A DNA stretch of 16,358 nt from positions 1 to 16,358 of the forward strand of contig CAZJOO010000012.1 of NCBI GenBank assembly GCA_964547725.1. The letters are read 5' to 3'. The stretch comes from JAAZMU01 sp964547725. GTDB taxonomy: Bacteria > Patescibacteriota > Minisyncoccia > Minisyncoccales > Minisyncoccaceae. Of the stretch, positions 7,139-13,973 are shown one piece after another (positions within the stretch are counted from its first letter, which is position 1; every line of letters starts with the position of its first letter). The position numbers were made by a program, and so were the translations under genes. A model generated the notes under the pieces. The model was not told the DNA's origin. It saw nothing but the letters and a program-made list of their open reading frames with translations, and did no database searches.

Positions 7139-7963
7139 ATGAACAAAAAAAGAAGAAAAACGGTTGGGTTAGCCTTAGGTTCTGGTGGAGCTAAGGGTTA
7201 TGCGCATTTGGGTGTTCTTAAGGTTTTTGAAGAAAATAATATCCCTATTGATTACCTTTCAGGATCTTCCGCTGGATCGATTGTTGCCACTCTCTATTCC
7301 TTATATGGAAACACTTCCAAGGTAGAAGAGATTCTTACGGACTTTAACGGGATAAGGTCTCTTATTGACTTTTCTTTCAAGGGAGGAATTGTCAAAGGGA
7401 AAAAAATAACCGATTTCTTTGAAAATATTTTTGAGGGGAAAAAACTGCAAGATTTAAAAATACCAGTTTGCGTCGTTGCTACAGATTATGAAACAGGAGC
7501 AGCTGTTGAAATTAAAAGAGGAGACATTGCGCTAGCTGTTAGATCGAGCATTGCTATTCCTTTTGTTTTCGAGTTGGTGAAATATCGTGGCAAAGAATTA
7601 GCTGATGGAGGATTATCTTCTCCCGTGCCAATTAATTCTTTGAAAAAGATGGGTGCTGACATTACTATAGGAGTGAGGGTAGAAGACAGAATGGGAAAGA
7701 GTGAAAGAAGGAATTTCTATTCTATGGCGGAAAGATCTTTAAATATTTTACAACACAATTTATCTAATTCAGAAATTGAAAAAAGTGATATTCTAATAGA
7801 TCCATATTTTGAGGATTATGGCATTTTAGGACTTCACAAAGTAGTTCAAGGAAAAGTTAAAGAAGCTATTTTGGAAGGAGAAAAATCCGCAAAAGAACAA
7901 ATTAGTTCAATAAAGAAACTTATTGGAGAGGAAAAAGAGATTTCAGCAATTTACAAGTTATAA
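7139..7963 (+). CDS. Patatin-like phospholipase (RssA/NTE type)
   Basis: A serine lipid acyl-hydrolase using a Ser-Asp dyad. The oxyanion-hole loop is GSGGAKGYAHLG (14-25), the nucleophile elbow is GSSAG (42-46, Ser44) and the catalytic Asp lies in the DGG motif (Asp156). This order and spacing match bacterial RssA/YlbK-type enzymes, as does the length of 274. There is no signal peptide, so it is probably cytoplasmic or peripherally membrane-bound and acts on membrane phospholipids, but the true substrate is unknown. It is preceded by its own predicted promoter. Its 3' end overlaps the convergent minus-strand glycosidase by 6 bp (TTATAA), which supplies both stop codons; no separate terminator is seen. 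Confidence 0.92.
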   Translation: MNKKRRKTVGLALGSGGAKGYAHLGVLKVFEENNIPIDYLSGSSAGSIVATLYSLYGNTSKVEEILTDFNGIRSLIDFSFKGGIVKGKKITDFFENIFEGKKLQDLKIPVCVVATDYETGAAVEIKRGDIALAVRSSIAIPFVFELVKYRGKELADGGLSSPVPINSLKKMGADITIGVRVEDRMGKSERRNFYSMAERSLNILQHNLSNSEIEKSDILIDPYFEDYGILGLHKVVQGKVKEAILEGEKSAKEQISSIKKLIGEEKEISAIYKL

Positions 7964-9088
7964 TATTCCGTATTTTTGTTTTAATTCTATTATCCTATTG
8001 TAAGATTCGTTGATTCTTTCTTCTGATATTTTGTTTTCTTCTAAAGCCTTCTTGATTATATTAACTGCTTTTTCGGCGATATTCTCATCATACTCTTTAT
8101 TGTTGTTAGAGAAAATTAATAAATCACAGCCAGCGTTTATTGCTTTAATAATGGCTTCTTCTTGTCCAAAATTATCTACAATTGCTCCCATTTGCATATC
8201 ATCCGAAACAATAATTCCATTATATCCTAATTCATTTCTTAAAATATCTTGAAGAAAAATAGAAGACAAGGTGGCTGGATTTTCACTATCGATATTTGTG
8301 TTCATAACGTGAGCCGTCATAATCATGTCTAGTTTGTTACTTGCGATTAATTCCTTGTAAGGTAAAAGCTCAATTTCTTTATTATAAGTACTAGTAACAT
8401 CAACTAGCCCTAAATGACTATCATCTTGAGAACTTCCATGCCCAGGAAAATGCTTAATAGCGGTAGTGATGTTATATTCATGCATAGCATCGATAAAAGA
8501 ACTAGCATGTTCATATACTTTTATTGGATCGTCTGAGAAAGATCTTTCTAGATAACCAATCACAGGATTGTCAGGGTTAATATTAACATCAACTACTGGA
8601 GCAAAATTAAGATTAAATCCCAAGTCTTTAAGTTCAGCTCCTAATTGTGATACTTGAGTGAAAGTTTCAGAAGCTTCTCCTTCTCCCATTTTAAGAGCGC
8701 TTTCAATGTTAATAAAACCATACCTTGTTTTTAGTCTATTTACATAACCTCCTTCTGAATCAACAGCGATAAATAAATTTTCATTTGTAAGACTTTTTAT
8801 ATCACTAACAAGTTTTTTGGTTTGCTCGGGACTCTCAATGTTTCTACTCCAGGTTTTAGAAGGAACATCATAATCAAAAACAATAATTCCTCCAATATTG
8901 TATTTATTAATATCTTGAATGATTTTAGAAGAATCATTAACTTCTAATCCTCTAAATCCCAAGATTAACATTTCTCCTATTTTTTCATCAATTGTAGGGG
9001 CTTGAACTTCTTCTTTATTTAAAAGACTTATTATCGCTAGGATTAAGATAATTAGTCCTAAAAAGATGGCAAATATTTTTTTATTCAT
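7958..9088 (-). CDS. nagZ: Glycoside hydrolase family 3 (NagZ-like beta-N-acetylhexosaminidase), membrane-anchored
   Basis: Family GH3; NagZ-type enzymes release N-acetylglucosamine from peptidoglycan fragments. The NagZ signature KHFPGHG is at 212-218, followed by DDSHLGL whose Asp-Ser-His (223-225) supplies the acid/base Asp-His pair characteristic of NagZ. The likely nucleophile is D296 in GIIVSDDMQMGA. The upper-barrel segment FAPVVDVNINPDNPVIG (162-178) is also typical. Residues 5-22 form a hydrophobic signal/anchor with no lipobox Cys, so the enzyme is probably held outside the membrane rather than cytoplasmic as in E. coli. Length is 376. It is the only minus-strand gene, with its own promoter facing the next operon. 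It could process the cell's own wall or that of a host or neighbour. Use of the nagZ name is by family. Confidence 0.9.
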   Translation of the reverse strand: MNKKIFAIFLGLIILILAIISLLNKEEVQAPTIDEKIGEMLILGFRGLEVNDSSKIIQDINKYNIGGIIVFDYDVPSKTWSRNIESPEQTKKLVSDIKSLTNENLFIAVDSEGGYVNRLKTRYGFINIESALKMGEGEASETFTQVSQLGAELKDLGFNLNFAPVVDVNINPDNPVIGYLERSFSDDPIKVYEHASSFIDAMHEYNITTAIKHFPGHGSSQDDSHLGLVDVTSTYNKEIELLPYKELIASNKLDMIMTAHVMNTNIDSENPATLSSIFLQDILRNELGYNGIIVSDDMQMGAIVDNFGQEEAIIKAINAGCDLLIFSNNNKEYDENIAEKAVNIIKKALEENKISEERINESYNRIIELKQKYGIL

Positions 9089-9092
9089 TTAG

Positions 9093-9121
9093 TTGAAAAT
9101 TTATCTACTTATTGTTATATT
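9093..9121 (+). promoter_or_regulatory. Predicted promoter for the 9151-16358 operon
   Basis: TTGAAA (9093-9098), a 17-nt spacer and TATATT (9116-9121). Expected start near 9128, giving a leader of about 23 nt. The -10 overlaps that of the divergent nagZ promoter. Confidence 0.55.
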
Positions 9122-9147
9122 ATAGTAAAGATAATTAAACAAAACAA
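9119..9147 (-). promoter_or_regulatory. Predicted promoter of the minus-strand nagZ-like gene
   Basis: On the minus strand TTGTTT (9147-9142), a 17-nt spacer and a consensus TATAAT (9124-9119). Expected start near 9112, about 24 nt before the ATG. It shares bases 9119-9121 with the opposing -10. Confidence 0.55.
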
Positions 9148-9150
9148 GTT

Positions 9151-9672
9151 ATGAAAAAAAATATTATATTACTTTTATTAATCGTAGTTTTTGGAGCAGT
9201 CTGTTTTTATTTAGGAAACACTTTTGACTTCTCTAAAAACAAAGGAGATTATTACATTGAGCAAGGATATTCTTTTAAAGTACCTTCAAATTGGACGGAA
9301 ACTGATGAGCTAGGGACCACGGCATTTTTAAACGAAGAAGAAGATAATGGAGACAATCCATTTAAGTCTTACATCTTTTTTGTTAAGGATGATCTTTTAG
9401 GAAGATCTCCAAGTCAATATTTTGAATACATAAAAGGTAATATTAAAGAAAATTCAGAAAACGCAGAAGTTTTAGAAGAAAAAGAGGATGGGAAATTTCA
9501 TGTTATTTATTTAAAGACTGTTCAGAATGAGATTAATTATATTGTAGGAATGGCTTTCTTGCCAGGAGTTAATGATACTTATTCAATAATAAGCTTGAAC
9601 ACATTGGAGTCAGGTTTTGATGCAACGAAAGTTGTTTTTGAAGAAACTTACAGGAGTTTTGAATTAAGGTAA
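9151..9672 (+). CDS. Membrane-anchored PsbP/Mog1-like protein
   Basis: An N-terminal hydrophobic segment (about residues 4-22) is a signal anchor; the cysteine at 18 is not in a clear lipobox. The outside part begins YIEQGYSFKVPSNWTE and continues with alternating beta strands and helices ending YRSFELR. This layout (GYSFKVPSNW at the start, a C-terminal ...EETYRSF helix) is characteristic of small PsbP/Mog1-fold proteins common in Gram-positive and CPR genomes. These act as adaptors or have unknown roles, and no catalytic motif is visible. It is 173 residues long and is the first gene of the long plus-strand operon, preceded by a good promoter. The fold assignment is inferred from pattern, not from a search. 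Confidence 0.6.
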   Translation: MKKNIILLLLIVVFGAVCFYLGNTFDFSKNKGDYYIEQGYSFKVPSNWTETDELGTTAFLNEEEDNGDNPFKSYIFFVKDDLLGRSPSQYFEYIKGNIKENSENAEVLEEKEDGKFHVIYLKTVQNEINYIVGMAFLPGVNDTYSIISLNTLESGFDATKVVFEETYRSFELR

Positions 9673-9679
9673 TTTGTAC

Positions 9680-9707
9680 TTGCAAAATTTAGATAAAAAA
9701 ATATAAT
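9680..9707 (+). promoter_or_regulatory. Predicted promoter of the tRNA-binding protein gene, nearly leaderless
   Basis: TTGCAA (9680-9685), a 16-nt spacer and a consensus TATAAT (9702-9707). The -10 ends 9 nt before ATG 9717, so the transcript would have only about 0-4 nt before the start codon. Confidence 0.5.
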
Positions 9708-9716
9708 ATAAACATT

Positions 9717-10046
9717 ATGGAGAATATTTCGTTTGAAGATTTTAAAAAAATTGATTTAAGAATTGCTAAAATTCTAGAAGTTAAAAAGGTGGAGGAATCT
9801 CATAAGCTTTTAAAAATAAAAGTTAGTGTTGGAGAAGATGTAGAAAGGAATGTTGTTTCAGGAGTTGCGGAATATTACACTCCAGAAGAATTGATTGGTA
9901 AAGAGGTGGTAATAGTTTTTAATCTAGAGCCCAAAACAATATTTGGAATAGAAAGTTGTGGCATGCTTCTTTTTTCGAAAAAAGAAGACAAACTAGTAGC
10001 TTTAATTCCAGAAGAAGAAATTAATCCAGGATCAATAATTAGTTAA
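9717..10046 (+). CDS. Free-standing tRNA-binding OB-fold protein (MetRS beta / Trbp111 type)
   Basis: A 109-residue EMAP-II/Trbp111-like OB-fold that binds tRNA, equivalent to the C-terminal dimerisation and tRNA-binding domain of methionyl-tRNA synthetase. Signature segments are in order: FKKIDLRIAKILEVKKVEESHKLL (9-32), NVVSGVAEYYTPEELIGKEVV (45-65) and NLEPKTIFGIESCGMLLF (69-86). It lacks any synthetase catalytic core, so it is either a MetRS partner subunit or a stand-alone tRNA chaperone; CsaA is a related alternative but less likely, since the YYTPEEL stretch is typical of the MetRS type. It has its own predicted promoter inside the operon; the next gene begins 9 nt after its stop. Confidence 0.9.
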   Translation: MENISFEDFKKIDLRIAKILEVKKVEESHKLLKIKVSVGEDVERNVVSGVAEYYTPEELIGKEVVIVFNLEPKTIFGIESCGMLLFSKKEDKLVALIPEEEINPGSIIS

Positions 10047-10055
10047 ATAAAAAAC

Positions 10056-10844
10056 ATGGACAATATAAACGATATAAATTTCAATAATCAGGTTGGACCA
10101 GATCCAATAAACATTGCTCCTAAAAGAGAGCAACCTCAATTGCCCGTTAAGCCAGTTTTTAAAAAAGAGAATAATTCACATCCTTTGTTAAAAATTACGG
10201 CAATAATTTTTATTATTTTTCTTTTGATTGCTTCCTTTTCAGTTGTTAATGATTTTCTTTCAATAGCTGATAGTCAAGAAGTAGCTTTAGTTGAAAAAAC
10301 AATTACCGTTAGTTCAAGCGCTAAGGTTTATGCTTCTTCTGACGTAGCGGTAGTTAATATTGGAGTTGAAACTTCTAATGCTTCTTTAGAGTCAGCTGTT
10401 TCTGACAATTTTAACAAAGTAACTACAATCACTAGTTCTATTTTACAAGAAGGAGTTACGGTAGATAATATTAGCAGGGTTGAATATTCAGTAGAGCCTA
10501 AATATCAAAAACAAGTGGCGGGAGTCGCGATTTCTTCTTATGTAGTTAAGGAGGTTATCCAAGTTAGAATGCCTATAGAAAAAGTAGAAAACGTTCTCAA
10601 GTTAGCGCTTACTTCTGGCGCCAGCACAGTGAGTGATTTGAGTTTTGAAATAGAAAACGAAGAAGCTCTTATTCAAGTAGCAAAAGCTGATGCTATCATT
10701 AAAGCTAAAGAAGAAGCAGGGATTATTGCTCAAAACCTTAATATGGAATTAGGGGATTTAATTAATTATTCAGATAATAATTTAATTGAGGTAGGAGATA
10801 ACTTTATATCAGTTAATGTTAGTCTTACTTATTTAACAAAATGA
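10056..10844 (+). CDS. SIMPL (DUF541) domain protein, membrane-anchored
   Basis: A polar, proline-rich N-terminal cytoplasmic tail of about 43 residues is followed by one transmembrane helix (about 44-66) and an outside SIMPL domain (about 82-262) starting TITVSSSAKVYASSDVAVVNIGVET, with the conserved later stretch VDNISRVEYSVEPKYQ and ending VNVSLTYL. SIMPL proteins (for example the BP26 and YggE relatives) form oligomeric rings and have been linked to oxidative-stress tolerance and channel-like assemblies; no enzyme activity is known. The stop overlaps the FKBP gene start by 4 nt (ATGA), so the two are translationally coupled. Length is 262, normal for the family with an added N-terminal tail. 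Confidence 0.85.
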   Translation: MDNINDINFNNQVGPDPINIAPKREQPQLPVKPVFKKENNSHPLLKITAIIFIIFLLIASFSVVNDFLSIADSQEVALVEKTITVSSSAKVYASSDVAVVNIGVETSNASLESAVSDNFNKVTTITSSILQEGVTVDNISRVEYSVEPKYQKQVAGVAISSYVVKEVIQVRMPIEKVENVLKLALTSGASTVSDLSFEIENEEALIQVAKADAIIKAKEEAGIIAQNLNMELGDLINYSDNNLIEVGDNFISVNVSLTYLTK

Positions 10845-11329
10845 AAGTTAGTAGTTTAATTATAAATATAATATTAGTAATTTTATTTGTCTTTTTAATG
10901 TATCTTGCCATGCAATTTATTTCTGGAGCGGGAGCTCAAGAAAACAGTGCTTCTGTTTCTGATGCGGCAGAAAATATTATCATAGACAACAATTCAAACA
11001 AAATGGAAAATGTAAGTATCGAAATTTTAAAAGAAGGTGAGGGTGAGATTTCAAAAAAAGGAGACACTCTTACTGTTCATTATACAGGAACTCTTGAAAA
11101 TGGAGTAAAATTTGATTCAAGTGTTGATAGAGGAACTCCTTTTAGATTTACCTTAGGAAACCGTTCTGTTATCGAAGGATGGGAACAAGGAATGCTAGGT
11201 ATGAAAGTCGGAGAGATTAGAAAACTTCATATACCATATGAACTTGCTTACGGAGAAGGTGGCTATCCGCCAATAATTCCAGAGAAAGCGAATCTATATT
11301 TCGAAGTTGAGCTTTTGGAAATTAATTAA
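10841..11329 (+). CDS. Membrane-anchored FKBP-type peptidyl-prolyl cis-trans isomerase
   Basis: Catalyses proline cis-trans isomerisation during folding. An N-terminal transmembrane anchor (about 5-27) is followed by a flexible Ser/Asn-rich linker, then a full FKBP domain (about 57-162). The FKBP12 pocket residues can be matched: Y81 (VHYTG), D92 (FDSS), F101/F103, V110-I111, W114 (VIEGWEQG), Y137 (AYGEGG) and F154. The Sec-type anchor places the domain outside the membrane, so it likely folds exported proteins. It overlaps the SIMPL gene by 4 nt, and its TAA is directly followed by the ATG of the thioredoxin/DsbD-like fusion, supporting a joint envelope-folding role. Confidence 0.93.
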   Translation: MKVSSLIINIILVILFVFLMYLAMQFISGAGAQENSASVSDAAENIIIDNNSNKMENVSIEILKEGEGEISKKGDTLTVHYTGTLENGVKFDSSVDRGTPFRFTLGNRSVIEGWEQGMLGMKVGEIRKLHIPYELAYGEGGYPPIIPEKANLYFEVELLEIN

Positions 11330-12544
11330 ATGAATAAATATTTAGGAATATTTTTAGTTTTTTTAGGATTGTTTTCCTTCGTAAATTTTGCTCAAGCACA
11401 AATCAATCTTCTAGATGATGTGGTAGATGTTGATATTTTTTATAGTAAAACGTGCAGCCACTGTTCTGACGCAAATGATTTTTTAGAAGAAATATCTTTA
11501 AGGGATAGCAATATTAAAGTAGAAAAATATGATATTGGGAAAAAAGAATCTATTCAATTATTGAATTCTTATTATGATAAGTATCAGGTAGAAGAATTCT
11601 ATCGGGGTGGTGTTCCTGCAATCTTTATAGAAAATTATTATTTTGTTGGTTTTGAAAAAGGGAAATCAGAAGCTGGTATAGAGAATGTTATTAATTCTCT
11701 CATAGAACAAAAAGAGGTTATTGCTAGCGATGATCATTTGAGTGGGGAATATTCTTCGATAGATGATTTAAAGAAGGAGATAACCCTTCCTTTTGTAGGA
11801 ACTATCAATTTAGACAATGCCTCTCCTTTAATATTCTCTATTCTATTTGGTACTCTTGATGGTTTTAATGCTTGCGCCATGTCAGCTTTAGCTTTTCTTT
11901 TAGCTGTTTTGATTGGTGTTGGAAGTAGAAAGAAATTGATTTTATTAGGAAGTGTTTTTATTTTAACATCAGGAGTCATTTATTATATTTTTATCGCTTC
12001 GTGGCTTAATATATTTTTACTTCTTCCTCACTTAGATATTATTACTTTCATCATGGGGATTTTAATTATAATTTTTGGAATTTATATTTTAAAGGAATAT
12101 TTTGACGGAGTTATTTGTAAGTTATGTGAGGTTGATTCAAAAAATGATAATTGGTTTGCAAAAAACCAGAAAAATTTGTTGCTAAAGATTCAACAATTAG
12201 TAAACTCTAATAAATCCATCTTTTTTGTTATAGGAGGAGTTATTTTTATTGCTGTTGGTGTTAACTCTATAGAGCTTGTTTGTTCTTTTGGACTTCCCGT
12301 GGCTTTTGCAAAAATTCTAACTTCCTACAATTTATCTTCTCTATCGTACTATTTATATCTTTTAATATATGATATATTTTACATGTTAGATGATTTTGTT
12401 ATTTTTTTAATCGCTGTTTTAACTTTTAATTTAGCGCAAGAATCTGAGAAATATATTAAGGCGGCAAAATTTATTTCAGGAGTTTTATTAATTGTTCTTG
12501 GTATCATTATTGTTTTCTTTCCCGATCTTTTGGGATCTATATAA
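11330..12544 (+). CDS. Thioredoxin-fold domain fused to a DsbD/CcdA-like membrane domain
   Basis: A signal sequence (1-23) leads to an extracytoplasmic thioredoxin/glutaredoxin-like domain (about 33-128) with active-site CSHC (C42, C45) and a cis-proline (P96 in GGVPAIF). Then comes a polytopic membrane domain of about six helices (about 166-400) in two halves: DGFNACAMSALAFLL with C182, and ELVCSFGLPVAF with C318. This is the paired intramembrane cysteine arrangement of DsbD/CcdA electron carriers, and the conserved YLYLLIYDIFYMLDD also belongs to this family. It would carry reducing equivalents from the cytoplasm to the outside thioredoxin domain. A second CxxC (C263, C266) lies in the loop between the halves. 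The start is ATG directly after the FKBP stop. The direction of electron flow and the partners are inferred. Confidence 0.85.
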   Translation: MNKYLGIFLVFLGLFSFVNFAQAQINLLDDVVDVDIFYSKTCSHCSDANDFLEEISLRDSNIKVEKYDIGKKESIQLLNSYYDKYQVEEFYRGGVPAIFIENYYFVGFEKGKSEAGIENVINSLIEQKEVIASDDHLSGEYSSIDDLKKEITLPFVGTINLDNASPLIFSILFGTLDGFNACAMSALAFLLAVLIGVGSRKKLILLGSVFILTSGVIYYIFIASWLNIFLLLPHLDIITFIMGILIIIFGIYILKEYFDGVICKLCEVDSKNDNWFAKNQKNLLLKIQQLVNSNKSIFFVIGGVIFIAVGVNSIELVCSFGLPVAFAKILTSYNLSSLSYYLYLLIYDIFYMLDDFVIFLIAVLTFNLAQESEKYIKAAKFISGVLLIVLGIIIVFFPDLLGSI

Positions 12545-12556
12545 TCTTTTAATTTT

Positions 12557-13102
12557 GTGAAAAAATTATTAGAAGAGATTAAAAGTTGTAAAAAGTGTAG
12601 TTTACATAAAACAAGAATTTTACCTACAATTTATTGCGGAAATGTAAAGAGTAAAATTCTTTTTATTGGAGAAGCTCCAGGGAAGAATGAAGACGAGACA
12701 GGCACTCCTTTTTGCGGAAGAGCTGGAAAAATTTTAAGAGAGCTTCTTGAAAAAATTAATTTAAAGAGAGAGGATGTCTATGTAACTAATATTGTAAAAT
12801 GTAGGCCTCCTAAGAATAGAGACCCAAAAGAAAAAGAAATTAAGTGCTGTAAAAGTTTTTTAGACAAAGAAATAGAATTAGTTTGTCCTAAAATAATTTG
12901 TCCTTTGGGAAGATTTTCAAGCAAGTATATTTTAGAGAAATATATTGGAAAAACTTTTGAGATAGGAAAAGTTCACGGGAAAGTTTTTAACGTTGATGGT
13001 ACTATTATCATTCCTATGTACCATCCCGCGGCTGCAATTTATGACAACAAGAAGATAATAATTTTAAGAAAAGATTTTAAAAAAATAATAAGTAATTTAT
13101 AA
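12557..13102 (+). CDS. Uracil-DNA glycosylase, family 4 (Fe-S type)
   Basis: Removes uracil from DNA produced by cytosine deamination, starting base excision repair. It starts at GTG with CKKCSLHKTR, the first two iron-sulphur cysteines (C11, C14). Motif A is GEAPGKNEDETGTPFCGRAG (38-57) and motif B is the HP pair in MYHPAAA (154-160). NIVKCRPPKNRDP (78-90) is also family-typical. The other two cluster ligands probably come from C97/C98 and C110/C115; which pair is used is not clear by eye. Length is 181, slightly shorter than the usual 190-220. No ATG is available between the previous stop and the CKKC motif, so GTG 12557 is the best start. The next gene begins 4 nt after the stop. Confidence 0.93.
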   Translation: MKKLLEEIKSCKKCSLHKTRILPTIYCGNVKSKILFIGEAPGKNEDETGTPFCGRAGKILRELLEKINLKREDVYVTNIVKCRPPKNRDPKEKEIKCCKSFLDKEIELVCPKIICPLGRFSSKYILEKYIGKTFEIGKVHGKVFNVDGTIIIPMYHPAAAIYDNKKIIILRKDFKKIISNL

Positions 13103-13106
13103 AAAA

Positions 13107-13322
13107 ATGACAAATTTACTCGCTGACAAAATAACACCAGAAATAATGCCAATAATAATGGTTTTTGTTTTCTTGGAATTAGTTTTAAAAGGTTTTGCTC
13201 TTTGGAAGGCAGCAAAAAAAGATGATAAGTATTGGTATATTGCTATTCTTTGTTTGAACACCTTGGGAATACTTCCATTAGTTTATATTGTTTTTATAAA
13301 AAAAGATGCTCATAAAAGTTAA
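13107..13322 (+). CDS. DUF5652 small two-helix membrane protein
   Basis: A 71-residue protein with two transmembrane helices (about 13-33 and 44-64) joined by a short positive loop, LWKAAKKDDKYWY. The pattern FLELVLKGFALWKAAK...WYIAILCLNTLGILPLVYI matches DUF5652, a small uncharacterised family frequent in Patescibacteria. The end is lysine-rich. No function is known. Its last 17 nt overlap the DUF167 gene, which suggests translational coupling. Confidence 0.82.
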   Translation: MTNLLADKITPEIMPIIMVFVFLELVLKGFALWKAAKKDDKYWYIAILCLNTLGILPLVYIVFIKKDAHKS

Positions 13323-13527
13323 ATGTCATCCTTCTTCCAAAAAAGAAGAATTTATTAAAAAAGACGAAGATGCTTTTGATATTTCCGTAAAGGAAAAACC
13401 AGAAAGAGGTGAGGCGAATAAAAGAGTAGTTGAGATTTTAGCAGAATCATTCAATGTTTCTGTTAAAAAAGTAAGAATAATAAAGGGGGCAAAAAGCCCA
13501 AGTAAGATTTTTGAAATACATGATTAA
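13306..13527 (+). CDS. DUF167/YggU family protein
   Basis: A 73-residue alpha/beta protein of the YggU family. Seen are the opening strand IKVKCHPSSKKEEF, the conserved KPERGEANKRVVEILAESF stretch (32-50, with P-x-x-G-x-A-N), and KVRIIKGAKSPSKIFEI at the end. The family is widespread and structurally known, but its function is not established. The start overlaps DUF5652 by 17 nt, and its end overlaps the divergent PAP2 gene by 8 nt. Confidence 0.9.
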   Translation: MLIKVKCHPSSKKEEFIKKDEDAFDISVKEKPERGEANKRVVEILAESFNVSVKKVRIIKGAKSPSKIFEIHD

Positions 13528-13972
13528 CTATTATTACGATATTATATTTAATTTTTTTAATAACCCTGTTATTTTAATTCCATTAGTAGCTTGGTTTGTT
13601 ACTCAAACCATTAAGGTTATTATTATAGCGGTAAAAGATAAAAAGTTTAATTTTGAACTTTATTTTATTCCTGGAGGTTTTCCTAGTTCTCACAGTGCTT
13701 TTGTGACTTCTCTTTGCGTGGTTGTGGGAAGTTTGTCAGGTTTTGATTCTACTATTTTTGGAGTTTCCTTAGGCTTTACAGCTTTTGTTTTATACGACGC
13801 TTCAGTTATTAGAAGAGCGGCACAAAAACAAGCCAGATCGCTAAATGAATTGATGGAATTTGTTAATATTGAAAAAATGGAACCATTGAGAGATGTTTTA
13901 GGACATAGTTTTTTTGAAGTTTTGTCTGGTTCTATTATAGGAATTACTATTGGTATCTTGATGATGCTTTAA
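13520..13972 (+). CDS. Divergent PAP2 family (DUF212/YuiD) membrane phosphatase-like protein
   Basis: An integral membrane protein of the YuiD type, related to acid phosphatase/vanadium haloperoxidase. Conserved positions are FPSSHSAFVTSL (54-65, the PSSHS motif), YDASVIRRAAQKQA (92-105) and the C-terminal LGHSFFEVLSGSIIG (127-141). The first PAP2 motif (K...RP) is absent, as usual for this branch. Likely acts on a lipid phosphate, but no substrate is known. The ATG at 13520 (150 residues, 8-nt overlap with DUF167) is preferred to an in-frame TTG at 13511. It lies three genes before uppP-like 14611, which also dephosphorylates lipid carriers, but a functional link is only suggested. Confidence 0.88.
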   Translation: MINYYYDIIFNFFNNPVILIPLVAWFVTQTIKVIIIAVKDKKFNFELYFIPGGFPSSHSAFVTSLCVVVGSLSGFDSTIFGVSLGFTAFVLYDASVIRRAAQKQARSLNELMEFVNIEKMEPLRDVLGHSFFEVLSGSIIGITIGILMML

Positions 13973-13973
13973 G

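Noticed and set aside
8010..8252. 80-codon plus-strand frame inside the NagZ-like gene
   Set aside because: It is antisense to conserved GH3 sequence, including the nucleophile region, with no recognisable product.
13511..13519. TTG start for the divergent PAP2 gene
   Set aside because: The ATG three codons later gives the usual N-terminus and a shorter overlap; TTG offers nothing extra.
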